A stretch of DNA of 64,000 nucleotides, from positions 1 to 64,000 of the forward strand of contig JAQBNO010000127.1 of assembly GCA_028288485.1 (NCBI GenBank), written 5' to 3'. The notes beneath the pieces were generated by a model. It was given only the letters and a program-made list of their open reading frames with translations, searched no databases and was not told the origin of the DNA. A program made the translations under genes and the position numbers. Below, in pieces: positions 9,163 to 18,393 of this stretch. Source of the DNA: Segetibacter sp. (GTDB lineage: Bacteria > Bacteroidota > Bacteroidia > Chitinophagales > Chitinophagaceae). Position 1 is the stretch's first letter, and each line of letters begins with the position of its first letter.

Positions 9163-10437
9163 ATGCGCAATATTATTATTCTTATATCATTCTTTCTAAC
9201 TGCCAATGTTATTAATGGGCAGGAAACCATGTATGTACCGCCGGGATCACAAATACAATTTGGAAGTTCTACCCCCGCAGGCATATTTGGCTACTTGGTA
9301 AATGAGGGTAACCTCAGTATGAAAAAGAGTTCACACATTTTTTTTTCCGGTAAGATCTGGGTCAATAAGCCGGGTAGTAAAGTAACCGACGATAGTTTAA
9401 AGATAAATTCATTAAATGGTGGTACGGTCCATTTTGTCACTAACCCTTATGGCCAACAAATTCTCGAATCGTCTTCTAATGCAAACAACGGCTCATTTAG
9501 CAATATTATTATTGACAATTACGCCGGTTTAATCCTCGCTTCAAACGTGAGTGTCCTTAACAACCTGCACTTTCAACGAGGGCATTTGTTATTGAATAAA
9601 CATGACCTTGAAATGGGTGACGATAAAATGAGTGGAAATATTACGGGTTATGATGAGAACCGGTTTGTAGTAACCGGAACAGATACGACCGGAGGTTTTA
9701 TAAGACAAAAATCGATTGTCTCGAATGCTCTTGTTACATTTCCTTTTGGGCCTACACCCTCCATTTATAGCCCCGCCCAACTGGTGAACAATGGGTTAAA
9801 AGACGATTTTTTTGCACGGGCGTTCAATAATGTTTATCAAAACGCTGTATCTGGCCCTAAGGTTAAAGATAGCACTGTAGCCCTGACCTGGGAAATTGGA
9901 AAAAAATCTCCGGCCGAACAAGATGTTGTGGTAACACTCCAGAACGACATGAATACAGTAGAAGAACCAGTTTATAAAAAGTTACGTTCCAATAGCTTCA
10001 TTACCCTATATGGAAATTCGAAATGGGATAAACCAAATGCTTTGGCTAAGGGGAGAAGCCCGGGAAGTATAAGTTCATCGTTTCCTATTCAAAACGCGAT
10101 GATGAACTCGAGAAAGCTGACATTAGGTAATAAAAGGCTGTTTCTGTCAAAGAAAGTTACTACCCGTCCAAAATCTATCGATGTAATAAATGTATTTAGC
10201 CCGAATGGTGATAATGTTAACGATACCTGGAACATTAAGGGCATCACCGACTATGAACACCCTGTGGTAGAAATATACAACCGCCTGGGCAGGTTGGTTT
10301 TCCGCTCCTTCGGTTACAGGCAGCAATGGGATGGTACATTCAACGGTGCTCCATTGCCTGTAGCAACTTATTATTATGTTATCGACCTAAAAAATGGAGC
10401 GAGTCCTTTAACCGGGTATGTTTTGCTCCTTCGCTAA
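9163..10437 (+). CDS. T9SS type B exported surface protein (CHU_C domain)
   Basis: The 424-aa protein starts with a signal peptide (MRNIIILISFFLTANVINGQ). Residues 20-330 are predicted beta-rich, with phrases common in Bacteroidota cell-surface proteins (GSQIQFGSS, GNLSMKKSSHIFFSG, FPFGPTPSIYSPAQL). The C-terminus (about 338-424) is a gliding-motility-associated sorting domain: VFSPNGDNVNDTWNIKGI, VEIYNRLGRLVFRS, WDGTFNGAPLPVATYYYVID. That domain directs export through the type IX secretion system and surface anchoring. The function of the passenger is unknown. It sits between two related fibre-like genes, which suggests a common surface structure. Confidence 0.85.
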   Translation: MRNIIILISFFLTANVINGQETMYVPPGSQIQFGSSTPAGIFGYLVNEGNLSMKKSSHIFFSGKIWVNKPGSKVTDDSLKINSLNGGTVHFVTNPYGQQILESSSNANNGSFSNIIIDNYAGLILASNVSVLNNLHFQRGHLLLNKHDLEMGDDKMSGNITGYDENRFVVTGTDTTGGFIRQKSIVSNALVTFPFGPTPSIYSPAQLVNNGLKDDFFARAFNNVYQNAVSGPKVKDSTVALTWEIGKKSPAEQDVVVTLQNDMNTVEEPVYKKLRSNSFITLYGNSKWDKPNALAKGRSPGSISSSFPIQNAMMNSRKLTLGNKRLFLSKKVTTRPKSIDVINVFSPNGDNVNDTWNIKGITDYEHPVVEIYNRLGRLVFRSFGYRQQWDGTFNGAPLPVATYYYVIDLKNGASPLTGYVLLLR

Positions 10438-10448
10438 TGTTTACAGGT

Positions 10449-10490
10449 AAAACTTCAGTTTGAATTTTTGTTTTCAAACTGAAGTTTTTC
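10449..10490 (+). terminator. Rho-independent terminator after the T9SS gene
   Basis: A perfect 16-bp stem (AAAACTTCAGTTTGAA with TTCAAACTGAAGTTTT) with an 8-nt loop ends in a T-tract, 11 nt after the stop codon. Confidence 0.9.
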
Positions 10491-10502
10491 ATTGGTTCTT
10501 TT

Positions 10503-10555
10503 GTTGTGTCACTCCCGTCCGAACGGCTTCAGCCGGGTCGGCACTTGTACCGCAG
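10503..10555. repeat. REP-like repeat, long variant with GC-rich insert
   Basis: GTTGTGTCACTC (10503-10514) and CACTTGTACCGCA (10542-10554), normally nearly contiguous in this family, are separated by a GC-rich insert containing CCGAACGGCTTCAGCCGGG. The same long form occurs at 46060-46109. The rest of the 10438-10860 gap shows nothing else recognisable. Confidence 0.75.
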
Positions 10556-10860
10556 CTTTTTTATACCACCGTACCCGCTTTATAAAACATTTTCGTCAAA
10601 AAAACGAGGCTCTGTGCAATAGAAGGCACTATAACATAGTTTTATTATGGGTTTAATAAACGATAATTAATTGCGAAGGCGTCCCACTCATTTTGCAGTA
10701 ACAAAGGAAAATCCAAATGAAACCCGACAGCTGTAACCAGTAGAAAAACAGGTTTACCTATAACAGCTTCCACGATTGCTTATAGCTACGTAAAAAAATT
10801 ACTTATTTCTTTTACTCTTTCGAGTGTTAAAATTCAAATAAGTGCAAAAAAGGAGAAATT

Positions 10861-11823
10861 ATGATTAGAATCAGTCCGTACCTCGTAATATTTTTTTCAA
10901 TTTTAAATTTATGTGCTTCCGCCCAACTCCAGGTCGGCGACCAGCCTACAGTATCGCCGAAGGTCGCTGTAATGAATGCGCAGGGAAGTAATGGATTACA
11001 AGGACTGTGGCTACCCCGCGTTACCGACACTTCAGTTACCGGTATCAGGCAATTCAATCCACCTGATGGCATCATTATTTATCACCCACCTTCAGGAAAA
11101 TTATTTTTAAGGTCAAAAAATGCATGGGTAAGTTTTGCCGGCAATGCTATTGACCGGGTAATAGCTGGAGGTCAAACTCAAACAGGACCTGCCGTTACAT
11201 TTAACACCGGAACCACAGGTAATGATTTTAACGTTACTTCGGCAAGTAATACCGTTACCTATCAAATGCCCAATGCCAGTATCACTGCCAGGGGTGTAGT
11301 AAATACGACCAATCAAACATTTGCAGGAACTAAAACATTTAACAATGGAGTAACTGTAAATAGAGGGGCAACCATTAATAACGGTACAACTGCTAATAAC
11401 GGGCTTACTGTTACCGGGGTTGCCGGAAGTACTTCAAGCCTTACATTAGGCATCACTTCAGCTACGCCGGTAAGTGGAATTAGCACTAATATGCTCACAG
11501 TAGACGCCGCGGGAAAGGTTTTTTTAACTACTAACAATGTTCAGGCAAATAAACCATCACGCATCTTAAATTATACCCTAACAATTTACGGCGGAAACGT
11601 GGCCCCAAATAGCACTTACACCGTAAATACCCCGCTGCCGGCAGTTGCTAATGTTTCATTTCCGGCAACTGTGTACATCTCTCCTTCCACTATGCTTTCA
11701 ACCGGAACAACTGTTGACTGGGCTACCATTATCAATAATAACCTGGTAGCCAACATATCAACGAGAGCTAATTCGCAAAATTTTACCAACTATATTTTTT
11801 ATGTGACGATAATAGACTTTTAA
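10861..11823 (+). CDS. Secreted fibre-like surface protein (paralogue B)
   Basis: No firm family name. This 320-aa protein has a signal peptide (MIRISPYLVIFFSILNLC, cleavage after ASAQ) and the same head architecture as the protein at 7638: LQVGDQPTVSPKVAVMNAQG, LWLPRVTDTSV, NPPDGIIIYHPPSGKLFLR. Its shaft carries GVVNTTNQTFAGTKTFNNG followed by short Asn/Thr/Gly-rich repeats (GATINNGTTANNGLTV), typical of a beta-helical fibre. The C-terminal 90 residues (SRILNYTLTIYGGNVAPNS onward) differ from paralogue A and may be the distal binding domain. Presumed secreted. Whether it is surface-anchored is unclear because no T9SS tail is visible. Confidence 0.7.
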   Translation: MIRISPYLVIFFSILNLCASAQLQVGDQPTVSPKVAVMNAQGSNGLQGLWLPRVTDTSVTGIRQFNPPDGIIIYHPPSGKLFLRSKNAWVSFAGNAIDRVIAGGQTQTGPAVTFNTGTTGNDFNVTSASNTVTYQMPNASITARGVVNTTNQTFAGTKTFNNGVTVNRGATINNGTTANNGLTVTGVAGSTSSLTLGITSATPVSGISTNMLTVDAAGKVFLTTNNVQANKPSRILNYTLTIYGGNVAPNSTYTVNTPLPAVANVSFPATVYISPSTMLSTGTTVDWATIINNNLVANISTRANSQNFTNYIFYVTIIDF

Positions 11824-12076
11824 AGGCTGGGCAAGCAACTAATAATGATCTGAATTTTAGTGACAAGGCAACTTAACATTGTCGCTTCTTTAAACGTCAG
11901 GAGTGAAAGTGGTTTTTTCATTTAGCGTTTAACGTTTCAGGTTTGAGATGAGATTCACGAAACGGCTTGGGCAGCAACTCTTAGCCACGGTAATTAAACG
12001 AATTGTTTGTTAAAAACTTTTCGGCCTTAATCTATTCCCATCAACAAAAACCTATTTTTGATGCATTAGCATTAAT

Positions 12077-13441
12077 ATGAAATTAAAATCACTTCTTCTT
12101 GTTTTTACTGTAGGTGTAAGTACTTCATTGTTTGCACAGCCTAAGAAAGTAATAGCAGATAAAATTGTAGCACAGGTAGGCGATAAAATAATTTTACGTT
12201 CCGACATCTATAACTCTATCGCCGACGCACAAAGGCAAGGTGCGCAATTGCCACCTAATCCTGAATGTATCCTGGTAGAAAGAGCTTTAATTGAAAAGGC
12301 ACTGGTATTACAGGCGGAAAAAGACTCACTTCCGGTAAGTGAAGAAGATGTAGAAGCGGAACTTGATAATAGAATCCGTGGCTTCATTATGCAATACGGC
12401 TCGAAAGAAGTGCTCGAAGAAGTTGCAGGTAAAAGTGTTTACCAGTTAAAAGAAGATTTCCGCGAACCTATTAAAGAACAGAAGCTCAGCGAAGCAATGC
12501 GCAGGAAGATAGTGGAGAACATTAAAATAACACCTAACGAAGTTCGCGATTATTTTGAAAAAATACCGAAAGACAGTTTAGCTTATTATGAAAGCGAATT
12601 GGAGCTAAGTGAAATTGTAGTATACCCAAAAGCAAACCGCGAGGTCGAAAGCTATGTCTCGAAACAACTCAGTGACTGGAAGAAGCAAGTGGAAGACGGG
12701 TCTGCAAAATTCGAACAGTTGGTAAAGCAATATTCTGAAGACCCGGCTGTAAAGGAGGGTAACTTGCAATATACATTAAACAGAACCGACAAAATTTGGG
12801 ATCCAACTTTTCTATCTACTGCATTTAAATTAAAGGAAGGCCAGATTTCCCAGGTAATTAAGTCGAAATTTGGTTTACATATTATTCAACTGGTGAGCAG
12901 GGCAGGTGATGAAGCTATTGTCAGGCACATCCTTAAAATACCGCCGGTAACCCAGGAAGAAATTAATGAATCAATAGTAAAGCTTGATTCAATAAGATCA
13001 AAAATTGTTGCGGGTACCATGGGGTTTGGTGAAGCAGTAAACAGGTACAGTGAAGATGAAGGCAGTAAGTTCAGCGGTGGACATTTACAAAGCCGCGATG
13101 GTTCAAGCTTCGTAACTATTGACCAGTTAGACAAAGATATGGTACAGGTGATAAAAAATATGAAGGTGGGCGATTATTCAGCCCCTGTTTCTTACACCGA
13201 CGAAAGGGGAAAAAAAGCAGTTAGATTAGTTTACCTGCAAACACGTACCGAACCTCATCGCGAAAATCTTAAAGACGATTACAGTAAAGTTTCGCAAAGA
13301 GCGGTGGACGAAAAAAAGAACCTTGCTTTACAAAAATGGTTTCAAGTGCATATCCCTAATTACTATATAGTACTAGACAAGGAGTTTGCAGCTTGTGAAA
13401 GCATAAAGGAATGGTCGTCGAAGGCGGTCGTTAATAATTAA
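12077..13441 (+). CDS. Periplasmic peptidyl-prolyl isomerase/chaperone, SurA-like
   Basis: SurA-type proteins escort unfolded outer-membrane proteins through the periplasm and isomerise prolyl bonds. The 454-aa product has a signal peptide (MKLKSLLLVFTVGVSTSLFAQ), a SurA_N helical domain (KVIADKIVAQVGDKIILRSD onward, residues 24-165) and two parvulin domains (about 175-275 with YSEDPAVKEGNL and KSKFGLHIIQLV; about 280-385 with YSEDEGSKFSGGHL). It is close to SurA in length and layout. Lying directly after three secreted surface proteins it could serve their assembly, but this is context only. A hairpin terminator follows. Confidence 0.92.
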   Translation: MKLKSLLLVFTVGVSTSLFAQPKKVIADKIVAQVGDKIILRSDIYNSIADAQRQGAQLPPNPECILVERALIEKALVLQAEKDSLPVSEEDVEAELDNRIRGFIMQYGSKEVLEEVAGKSVYQLKEDFREPIKEQKLSEAMRRKIVENIKITPNEVRDYFEKIPKDSLAYYESELELSEIVVYPKANREVESYVSKQLSDWKKQVEDGSAKFEQLVKQYSEDPAVKEGNLQYTLNRTDKIWDPTFLSTAFKLKEGQISQVIKSKFGLHIIQLVSRAGDEAIVRHILKIPPVTQEEINESIVKLDSIRSKIVAGTMGFGEAVNRYSEDEGSKFSGGHLQSRDGSSFVTIDQLDKDMVQVIKNMKVGDYSAPVSYTDERGKKAVRLVYLQTRTEPHRENLKDDYSKVSQRAVDEKKNLALQKWFQVHIPNYYIVLDKEFAACESIKEWSSKAVVNN

Positions 13442-14067
13442 TAGCAGACAGATTTTAGTAAAAGGCTGTTTCAGTAATGAAGCAGCCTTTTTGATTTTAA
13501 GCCATTTCTCGATCTTGTTCAGAGGATGTAAAATTAGTTCTTAAGCCAGAGATGGTTAAACAGCCAGCATAAATACAAGAATTTATTAGGTGGAAGCAAG
13601 CCGGTTATCTTATAACTCACCTGCTTCAATTTAATATCTTCAATTGCTTACTTTGCAATCGCCACCCTCCCGCAGGTGCTGATAATTATAAGCCCTGGCT
13701 TATATTTCCGCAAAAATTAAGCTGAATAACTTTTGTAACAGCACAAGAGGTCGTTCCATCGTCACCAGCTGCCGGCTCGCTGCTGCGTTTACGATCAAAT
13801 GCATACGGGATAATTTTAAGTTTCACGAATTTTTAAACGGCAGAAATAGTTGAACTAGCAGAAGAAGTACAGGTGTACGACGCCGCAAAAAGTGCGTGGG
13901 AGGCAGCAACTATGCTGAACGGGTTTCTCATGCCGTACCCAAAAAACTCTACAATTGTCAAATCGTAATATCGGCCCGGTAACAACACAAGGAATAGTTT
14001 TTGAACACTTCCTGGAAATAAAACACAAAGGCCTTATGTATAGTTACTATAACAACAAGAACAGAAA
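13442..14067. other. Long intergenic region, no gene
   Basis: After the terminator at 13460-13493 I see no coding frame with protein-like composition. A degenerate REP-like word is present at 13867-13886 (GTACAGGTGTACGACGCCGC), with a possible partner near 13745-13770. It is otherwise featureless to my reading. Confidence 0.45.
13460..13493 (+). terminator. Rho-independent terminator after the SurA-like gene
   Basis: AAAAGGCTG pairs with CAGCCTTTT around a roughly 14-nt loop that can pair further, followed by a short T-run. Confidence 0.8.
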
Positions 14068-14613
14068 ATGAACATTGAGATAGTTTCAGGAAGCCCAAGG
14101 CAGGAAAGTGTAACCTTTAGGGTAGCAGTTTATCTTCGAAAGTATCTGCAGGAAAAAACAAGCCACAACATAAATATAATAGATATAAGAGAATGGAATT
14201 TCCCCGACTTACAGGAAACAGTTTACAGTTCAGTTGATAATACCCCGGAGCATTACAAGCCGCTTGCAAAAAGAATGTTTGGCGCCAATGCCTTTATCAT
14301 TGTCACGCCGGAATATAACGGCAGTTACACCCCGTCAATGAAAAACCTCTTCGATCATTTTCCTAAACAAATGCACAAGGCGTTTGGCATCGTCACTGCA
14401 TCGAATGGAGCACTGGGCGGAATAAGGGCCAGCCAGCAATTGCAACTATTAATTTGCGCATTGTTTGGTATTCCTAGTCCCTACATGTTGATCACACCCC
14501 GCGTTGATAAAAAATTCGATGAAAACGGTGACCTTGTTGATCTGTCATTTTTTAACTCTATTCATAACTTTGTGACAGAATTTTTATGGTTGGCCGAAAA
14601 GCTCGCTTCATGA
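14068..14613 (+). CDS. NAD(P)H-dependent FMN reductase family protein
   Basis: The 181-aa flavodoxin-fold protein belongs to the NADPH-dependent FMN reductase family (azoreductase/chromate-reductase type). Seen are the phosphate-binding start IEIVSGSPRQESVTFRVA, the middle motif IIVTPEYNGSYTPSMKNLFD that contacts the flavin, and GIVTASNGALGGIRASQQL. The family reduces flavins or quinones with NAD(P)H, often as detoxification. The physiological substrate is unknown. It starts with ATG after a long gap and is followed by purF after 64 nt in the same direction, so cotranscription is possible. Confidence 0.88.
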   Translation: MNIEIVSGSPRQESVTFRVAVYLRKYLQEKTSHNINIIDIREWNFPDLQETVYSSVDNTPEHYKPLAKRMFGANAFIIVTPEYNGSYTPSMKNLFDHFPKQMHKAFGIVTASNGALGGIRASQQLQLLICALFGIPSPYMLITPRVDKKFDENGDLVDLSFFNSIHNFVTEFLWLAEKLAS

Positions 14614-14677
14614 ACTTTTTATTAACCAATCGTTTTGCCGCGGAGTTGTACCTTCGCCGTTTCTTTTTAATACCAAC

Positions 14678-16525
14678 ATGAGCGACGAAATAAAACATGA
14701 ATGCGGGCTTGCATTCATCCGTTTGAGAAAGCCTTTCTCTTATTACCTGCAGAAATACGGTACAGTTTTATACGGTTTAAATAAACTGTACCTGCTAATG
14801 GAAAAGCAGCATAACCGTGGCCAGGATGGCGCTGGTATGGCTGCAGTAAAGCTGCACGTAGAACCCGGTTACCCTTTTCTTCATAGAATCAGAAGCGTTG
14901 CCTCACAGCCTATTGCCGATTTATTTTCTACTATTGGCAAGGAGGTAGCGGAATTGGAGAAATATCAACCCGATATCAGGCAACACCCGGGACTGTTAAA
15001 GGGCCACCTTCCTTTCCTGGGCGAGTTATTATTAGGGCATTTGAGATACGGTACACAGGGAAAAAACAACGCCAGTTTTTGTCACCCGTTCATAAGAAGA
15101 GATATAGCGCCGGCTAAAAACATGGCACTTGCAGGCAATTTCAACCTCGTTAATACCGAAGAACTATACGACCTGATAAATTTTGAAGTTGGGGAGTTTT
15201 CAAAACAAAGTGATTTGGCAGCCATGCTCGAGATAATTCATCACTTTATTGTAAAAGAAGACAATGAAAACCCGGGCAAATTGAATATTGCGTCTATATT
15301 AAGAAAAGCAGCTTCCCTTTTCGATGGTGGTTACACTATTGGCGGCTTGCTTGGCAATGGGGATAGTTTTGTATTGAGAGATGCAAACGGTATACGTCCT
15401 GCCTATTATTATATTGACGACGAAGTTGTTGTTGCAGGGAGTGAAAGAGCTGCAATTCGAACTACATTTAATGTAGGCGAAAACGAAGTACTTGAATTAA
15501 TGCCTGGAAACGCTTTGATAGTTGATGCACATGGCGAGATTACAGTTGAGCAGGTTTTAGATGTGAAAGAAAGAAGGGCATGTAGTTTTGAACGCATTTA
15601 TTTTTCACGCGGTAGCGATGAAAAGATTTACCGTGAAAGGATTGCATTAGGACATCACCTGAGTAAAACAGTCTTAGAAGCGATTCAGTACGATCTGAAA
15701 AATACGATATTTTCTTACATACCCAACACTGCAGAAATTGCTTATTACGGAATGTGCAAGGGAATGGAAGATTACCTGAACAAAATAAAGGTGCAGCGTA
15801 TTTTAAGCTGGGGAAACGACATCACCGAGGAAAAGCTTTCCACGATGGTAAATCGTAAAATAAGGCAGGAAAAAATCGCCATTAAAGACGTGAAGTTGCG
15901 TACGTTCATCACCGAAGATTCAAACCGGAATGAAATGGTTCAACACGTATACGATATCACTTACGGAACGGTGCGAAAGGGAGAAGACACCCTTGTTGTT
16001 ATTGACGATTCAATTGTAAGAGGAACAACACTTAAAGAAAGTATTGTAAAAATGCTTTCAAGGCTTGGTCCGAAAAAAATTATTGTAGTATCGTCAGCTC
16101 CTCAAATCCGTTACCCCGATTGTTATGGAATTGATATGAGCAAACTGGCCGACTTTATTGCTTTCAGGGCAGCTGTTGCATTACTACATGAACGAGGAAT
16201 GGAAGATTTGCTGGATCAGCTTTATTGTAAATGCAAAGAGCTGAAACGTACCGACCAGTTACATACTGAGAACATAGTTAGACAGGTATACAAACCTTTT
16301 ACCACTGCCGAAATATCGAATAAAATAGCGCAGTTAATTACGCCAGAAGATATTGATTTCCCGGTTGAGGTGATTTACCAGACTATTGAAGATCTGCACG
16401 CGAGCTGCCCGACTAACACAGGTGACTGGTATTTTACCGGCAATTACCCGACACCAGGTGGTAATAAAGTGGTGAATAAGGCTTTTTTAAATTATATGGA
16501 AGGAAAAGACGCAAGGGGCTATTAA
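14678..16525 (+). CDS. purF: Amidophosphoribosyltransferase (PurF-type)
   Basis: PurF makes 5-phosphoribosylamine from PRPP and glutamine, the first committed step of purine synthesis. The 615-aa product has an N-terminal glutaminase domain with Cys9 (MSDEIKHECGLA), suggesting an 8-residue propeptide that would be removed to expose Cys, followed by EKQHNRGQDGAGMA and GHLRYGTQG. The phosphoribosyltransferase domain has its PRPP loop VIDDSIVRGTT at about 442-452. It is about 100 residues longer than E. coli PurF, with extra segments around residues 60-110 and a C-terminal extension, as in a second PurF-like family of Bacteroidota. A specialised role for this paralogue is possible. Confidence 0.9.
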   Translation: MSDEIKHECGLAFIRLRKPFSYYLQKYGTVLYGLNKLYLLMEKQHNRGQDGAGMAAVKLHVEPGYPFLHRIRSVASQPIADLFSTIGKEVAELEKYQPDIRQHPGLLKGHLPFLGELLLGHLRYGTQGKNNASFCHPFIRRDIAPAKNMALAGNFNLVNTEELYDLINFEVGEFSKQSDLAAMLEIIHHFIVKEDNENPGKLNIASILRKAASLFDGGYTIGGLLGNGDSFVLRDANGIRPAYYYIDDEVVVAGSERAAIRTTFNVGENEVLELMPGNALIVDAHGEITVEQVLDVKERRACSFERIYFSRGSDEKIYRERIALGHHLSKTVLEAIQYDLKNTIFSYIPNTAEIAYYGMCKGMEDYLNKIKVQRILSWGNDITEEKLSTMVNRKIRQEKIAIKDVKLRTFITEDSNRNEMVQHVYDITYGTVRKGEDTLVVIDDSIVRGTTLKESIVKMLSRLGPKKIIVVSSAPQIRYPDCYGIDMSKLADFIAFRAAVALLHERGMEDLLDQLYCKCKELKRTDQLHTENIVRQVYKPFTTAEISNKIAQLITPEDIDFPVEVIYQTIEDLHASCPTNTGDWYFTGNYPTPGGNKVVNKAFLNYMEGKDARGY

Positions 16526-16553
16526 GTGGTATAATTTTTACCTGTGTAACAGA

Positions 16554-16581
16554 GTTGAAATATAGAACGCTGTTATATTTG
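16554..16581 (+). promoter_or_regulatory. Possible promoter of the SixA-like gene
   Basis: TATATTTG (16574-16581) fits the TAnnTTTG element. The TTG at 16555-16557 is only 16 nt upstream, so the -33 part is weak. The start codon is 18 nt downstream. Confidence 0.4.
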
Positions 16582-16598
16582 TTTTTAAATGCCCCTTT

Positions 16599-17087
16599 AT
16601 GAAAACATTACTGCTTGTTCGTCATGCCAAGAGTAGCTGGGATTTTAATGTAGATGATTTTGATCGTCCGCTAAATCATCGTGGTAAAAACGATGCTCCT
16701 GAAATGGCCAAAAGGTTGATAAAACGAGATCTCAAGATTGATCAGTTTGTGAGCAGTCCTGCAAACCGGGCCATTTCTACCGCCACTTATTTTGCTGAAG
16801 CATATGATAAAAAGGCCAAACACGTTCTTACCTTTCGCGATTTATACGAGCCAAGTTTAGAGTCGTTTTATGAGGTTGTCGAAAAGTTAGATGATGATGT
16901 TAAAACAGTCGCAATTTTTTCTCACAATCCCGGGATTACGGCTTTTGCAAATAAACTTACTTCCGTCACCTTAGATGATATGCCTACCTGCGCCGTTTTC
17001 GCTCTTAAAGCAGACATTAAAAAATGGAAAGATTTTACAACAGGGGAAAGAGAGTTTTTGTTTTTTGACTATCCGAAAGCAGAGTAA
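16599..17087 (+). CDS. Histidine phosphatase, SixA-like
   Basis: This 162-aa protein is a compact histidine phosphatase. The catalytic RHAKSSW motif is at residues 8-14, with a phospho-His intermediate at His9, and the second half carries SSPANRAISTA and IFSHNPGI with the partner His. Short length and the RHAKS sequence match the SixA group, which removes phosphate from phospho-histidine proteins in E. coli. Here the target is unknown, and small-molecule phosphatase activity is possible. It is a single gene convergent with the zinc-finger gene at 17285. Confidence 0.85.
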   Translation: MKTLLLVRHAKSSWDFNVDDFDRPLNHRGKNDAPEMAKRLIKRDLKIDQFVSSPANRAISTATYFAEAYDKKAKHVLTFRDLYEPSLESFYEVVEKLDDDVKTVAIFSHNPGITAFANKLTSVTLDDMPTCAVFALKADIKKWKDFTTGEREFLFFDYPKAE

Positions 17088-17164
17088 GAAGGTATTATTT
17101 TAATTCTTTGGGCTCGGGCAGTTGTTATCCTTTTTATGTTACCAGCTTTAAGACGTTCCGTCAT

Positions 17165-17190
17165 CATCGTTGTGTCACTCACTTTTACTG
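17165..17190. repeat. REP-like repeat, GTGTCAC variant
   Basis: CATCGTTGTGTCACTCAC followed by TTTTACTG lies in the gap between two convergent genes (17088-17284). It matches the right arm of the inverted pair at 40253-40276. Confidence 0.8.
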
Positions 17191-17284
17191 GCCGATACCC
17201 TATTCAACGCGTTGCTCTCGTGGTACTGTACTTTGAGGTTTCACTTTTGACGTTCGACCCGCACAACTTCAACACTTCCGATCT

Positions 17285-17659
17285 CTACACCCCCGCTTCC
17301 TTCCTTTTTACTACCAGTACCCAATCGCCATCCAATATGAGGTAACCAAATTCGTAGCAGAAATAATACATATTCCCCTTTTTGTTGACATAGTTATGGG
17401 TGAAATATTTAAACTGGAAACCTTTTTCCTGCAGTTTTTGCCTGGTCGTTTTGGCAATTTCTTCGGTTGCCGGCAAGCTTTCTTCCAAAATCCTGCGATT
17501 ACGCCTGAGTAAGTTGTTGATATTCCTGACATAGCCGTTGATGTCGCTGTTGAGCTTATTATTGTAACTGTTCCTGCAAATATCATCACAGAACTTTTTG
17601 TCGATTCTGCCTTTTAGCACTTTATTGCATTCCAGGCATGTCTTTTCTTTTGTTTCCAT
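17285..17659 (-). CDS. Small zinc-ribbon protein of unknown function
   Basis: The 124-aa protein begins with a four-cysteine zinc ribbon: TCLECNKVLKGRIDKKFC then CRNSYNN, with Cys8, Cys11, Cys25 and Cys29 as likely ligands. The rest is a helical segment with basic residues (NNLLRRNRRILEES) and a conserved-looking end (GFQFKYFTHNYVNKKGN, YYFCYEFGYLIL). I recall similar uncharacterised Bacteroidota proteins annotated as DUF2116-type zinc ribbons. A nucleic-acid role is plausible but not shown. It is divergent from ssb, sharing a 180-nt upstream region. Confidence 0.7.
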   Translation of the reverse strand: METKEKTCLECNKVLKGRIDKKFCDDICRNSYNNKLNSDINGYVRNINNLLRRNRRILEESLPATEEIAKTTRQKLQEKGFQFKYFTHNYVNKKGNMYYFCYEFGYLILDGDWVLVVKRKEAGV

Positions 17660-17839
17660 GACAGTTCTTTTTTACAGTTGCTTCACTAAAGCTAGCTAAT
17701 ATTTATCCGTTTACAAGCGCTTATAAACATCTATATACGGCTATAAATGCTTAACTACCTACTACTACTTTAACCATGTTTCATCTTTGTATTGTCGATA
17801 GCAATTAAAATTTCAATCACAACATTAAAAATAAATACA

Positions 17840-18166
17840 ATGACAAACAAAGTACAACTGATCGGGCATTTAGGCGCAGATCCTGAAGTTAAAACATTAG
17901 ATGGTGGTAAAAAGATGGCAAGAATTAATATTGCCACCAACGAAACTTACACCAATGCCGCAGGAGAAAAGATAACTGAAACACAGTGGCATAACGTAGT
18001 AGCCTGGGGTAAAACAGCAGAAATAGCTGAAAAGCTCTTTACTAAGGGCATGCAGGTTCTCATCGATGGTAAACTTGTAAACAGGAACTTTACCGATAAA
18101 GATGGTAATAAACGGTATGTTACCGAAGTGCAGGCGCATGAGTTGCTCGCATTTTCCAAAAAGTAA
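17840..18166 (+). CDS. ssb: Single-stranded DNA-binding protein, tail-less
   Basis: SSB coats single-stranded DNA in replication and repair. The 108-aa product (start MTNKVQLIGHLGADPEVK) is one OB fold with the family landmarks WHNVVAWGKTAEIAEKL, GMQVLIDGKLVNRNF and KRYVTEVQAHEL. It ends at ELLAFSKK right after the fold. The Gly/Pro-rich linker and the acidic DDDIPF-type tip that recruits partner proteins in canonical SSB are absent, so it is probably an accessory paralogue. Sixteen upstream in-frame codons (from 17792) look non-coding, and MTNKVQL is the usual family start. Confidence 0.93.
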   Translation: MTNKVQLIGHLGADPEVKTLDGGKKMARINIATNETYTNAAGEKITETQWHNVVAWGKTAEIAEKLFTKGMQVLIDGKLVNRNFTDKDGNKRYVTEVQAHELLAFSKK

Positions 18167-18178
18167 GTTGGATGAATT

Positions 18179-18220
18179 TTAAATGCCATTATTTGTGATA
18201 GTATTAATAATGGCATTTAA
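18179..18220 (+). terminator. Hairpin downstream of ssb
   Basis: A perfect 15-bp stem (TTAAATGCCATTATT with AATAATGGCATTTAA) and 12-nt loop start 12 nt after the ssb stop. The following sequence is only partly T-rich, so terminator efficiency is uncertain. Confidence 0.7.
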
Positions 18221-18355
18221 ATGCGTCTTTTAAAAATGGAGGAATTATAATAAGGTAACAACAGTGATAAGTTTTAATGCAATGTCGGCTGCATTGCATG
18301 CCCACTTCTCTTTCTGATGGTGCCTTTTAAAAAGAATTCGGAAAAGCAGTTCGTA

Positions 18356-18388
18356 TTGACCATACAAAAACCTGTAGGTTTATCTTTG
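18356..18388 (+). promoter_or_regulatory. Promoter of comB, near-leaderless
   Basis: TTG (18356-18358), a 22-nt spacer and TATCTTTG (18381-18388) fit the Bacteroidota primary-sigma promoter. Transcription would begin about 5-8 nt later, essentially at the ATG at 18394, giving a leaderless or nearly leaderless mRNA. Confidence 0.6.
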
Positions 18389-18393
18389 CCGGT

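Noticed and set aside
17136-17345. 69-codon frame between sixA and the zinc-ribbon gene
   Set aside because: It runs through a REP-like repeat and into the zinc-ribbon gene on the other strand, and the composition is not protein-like.
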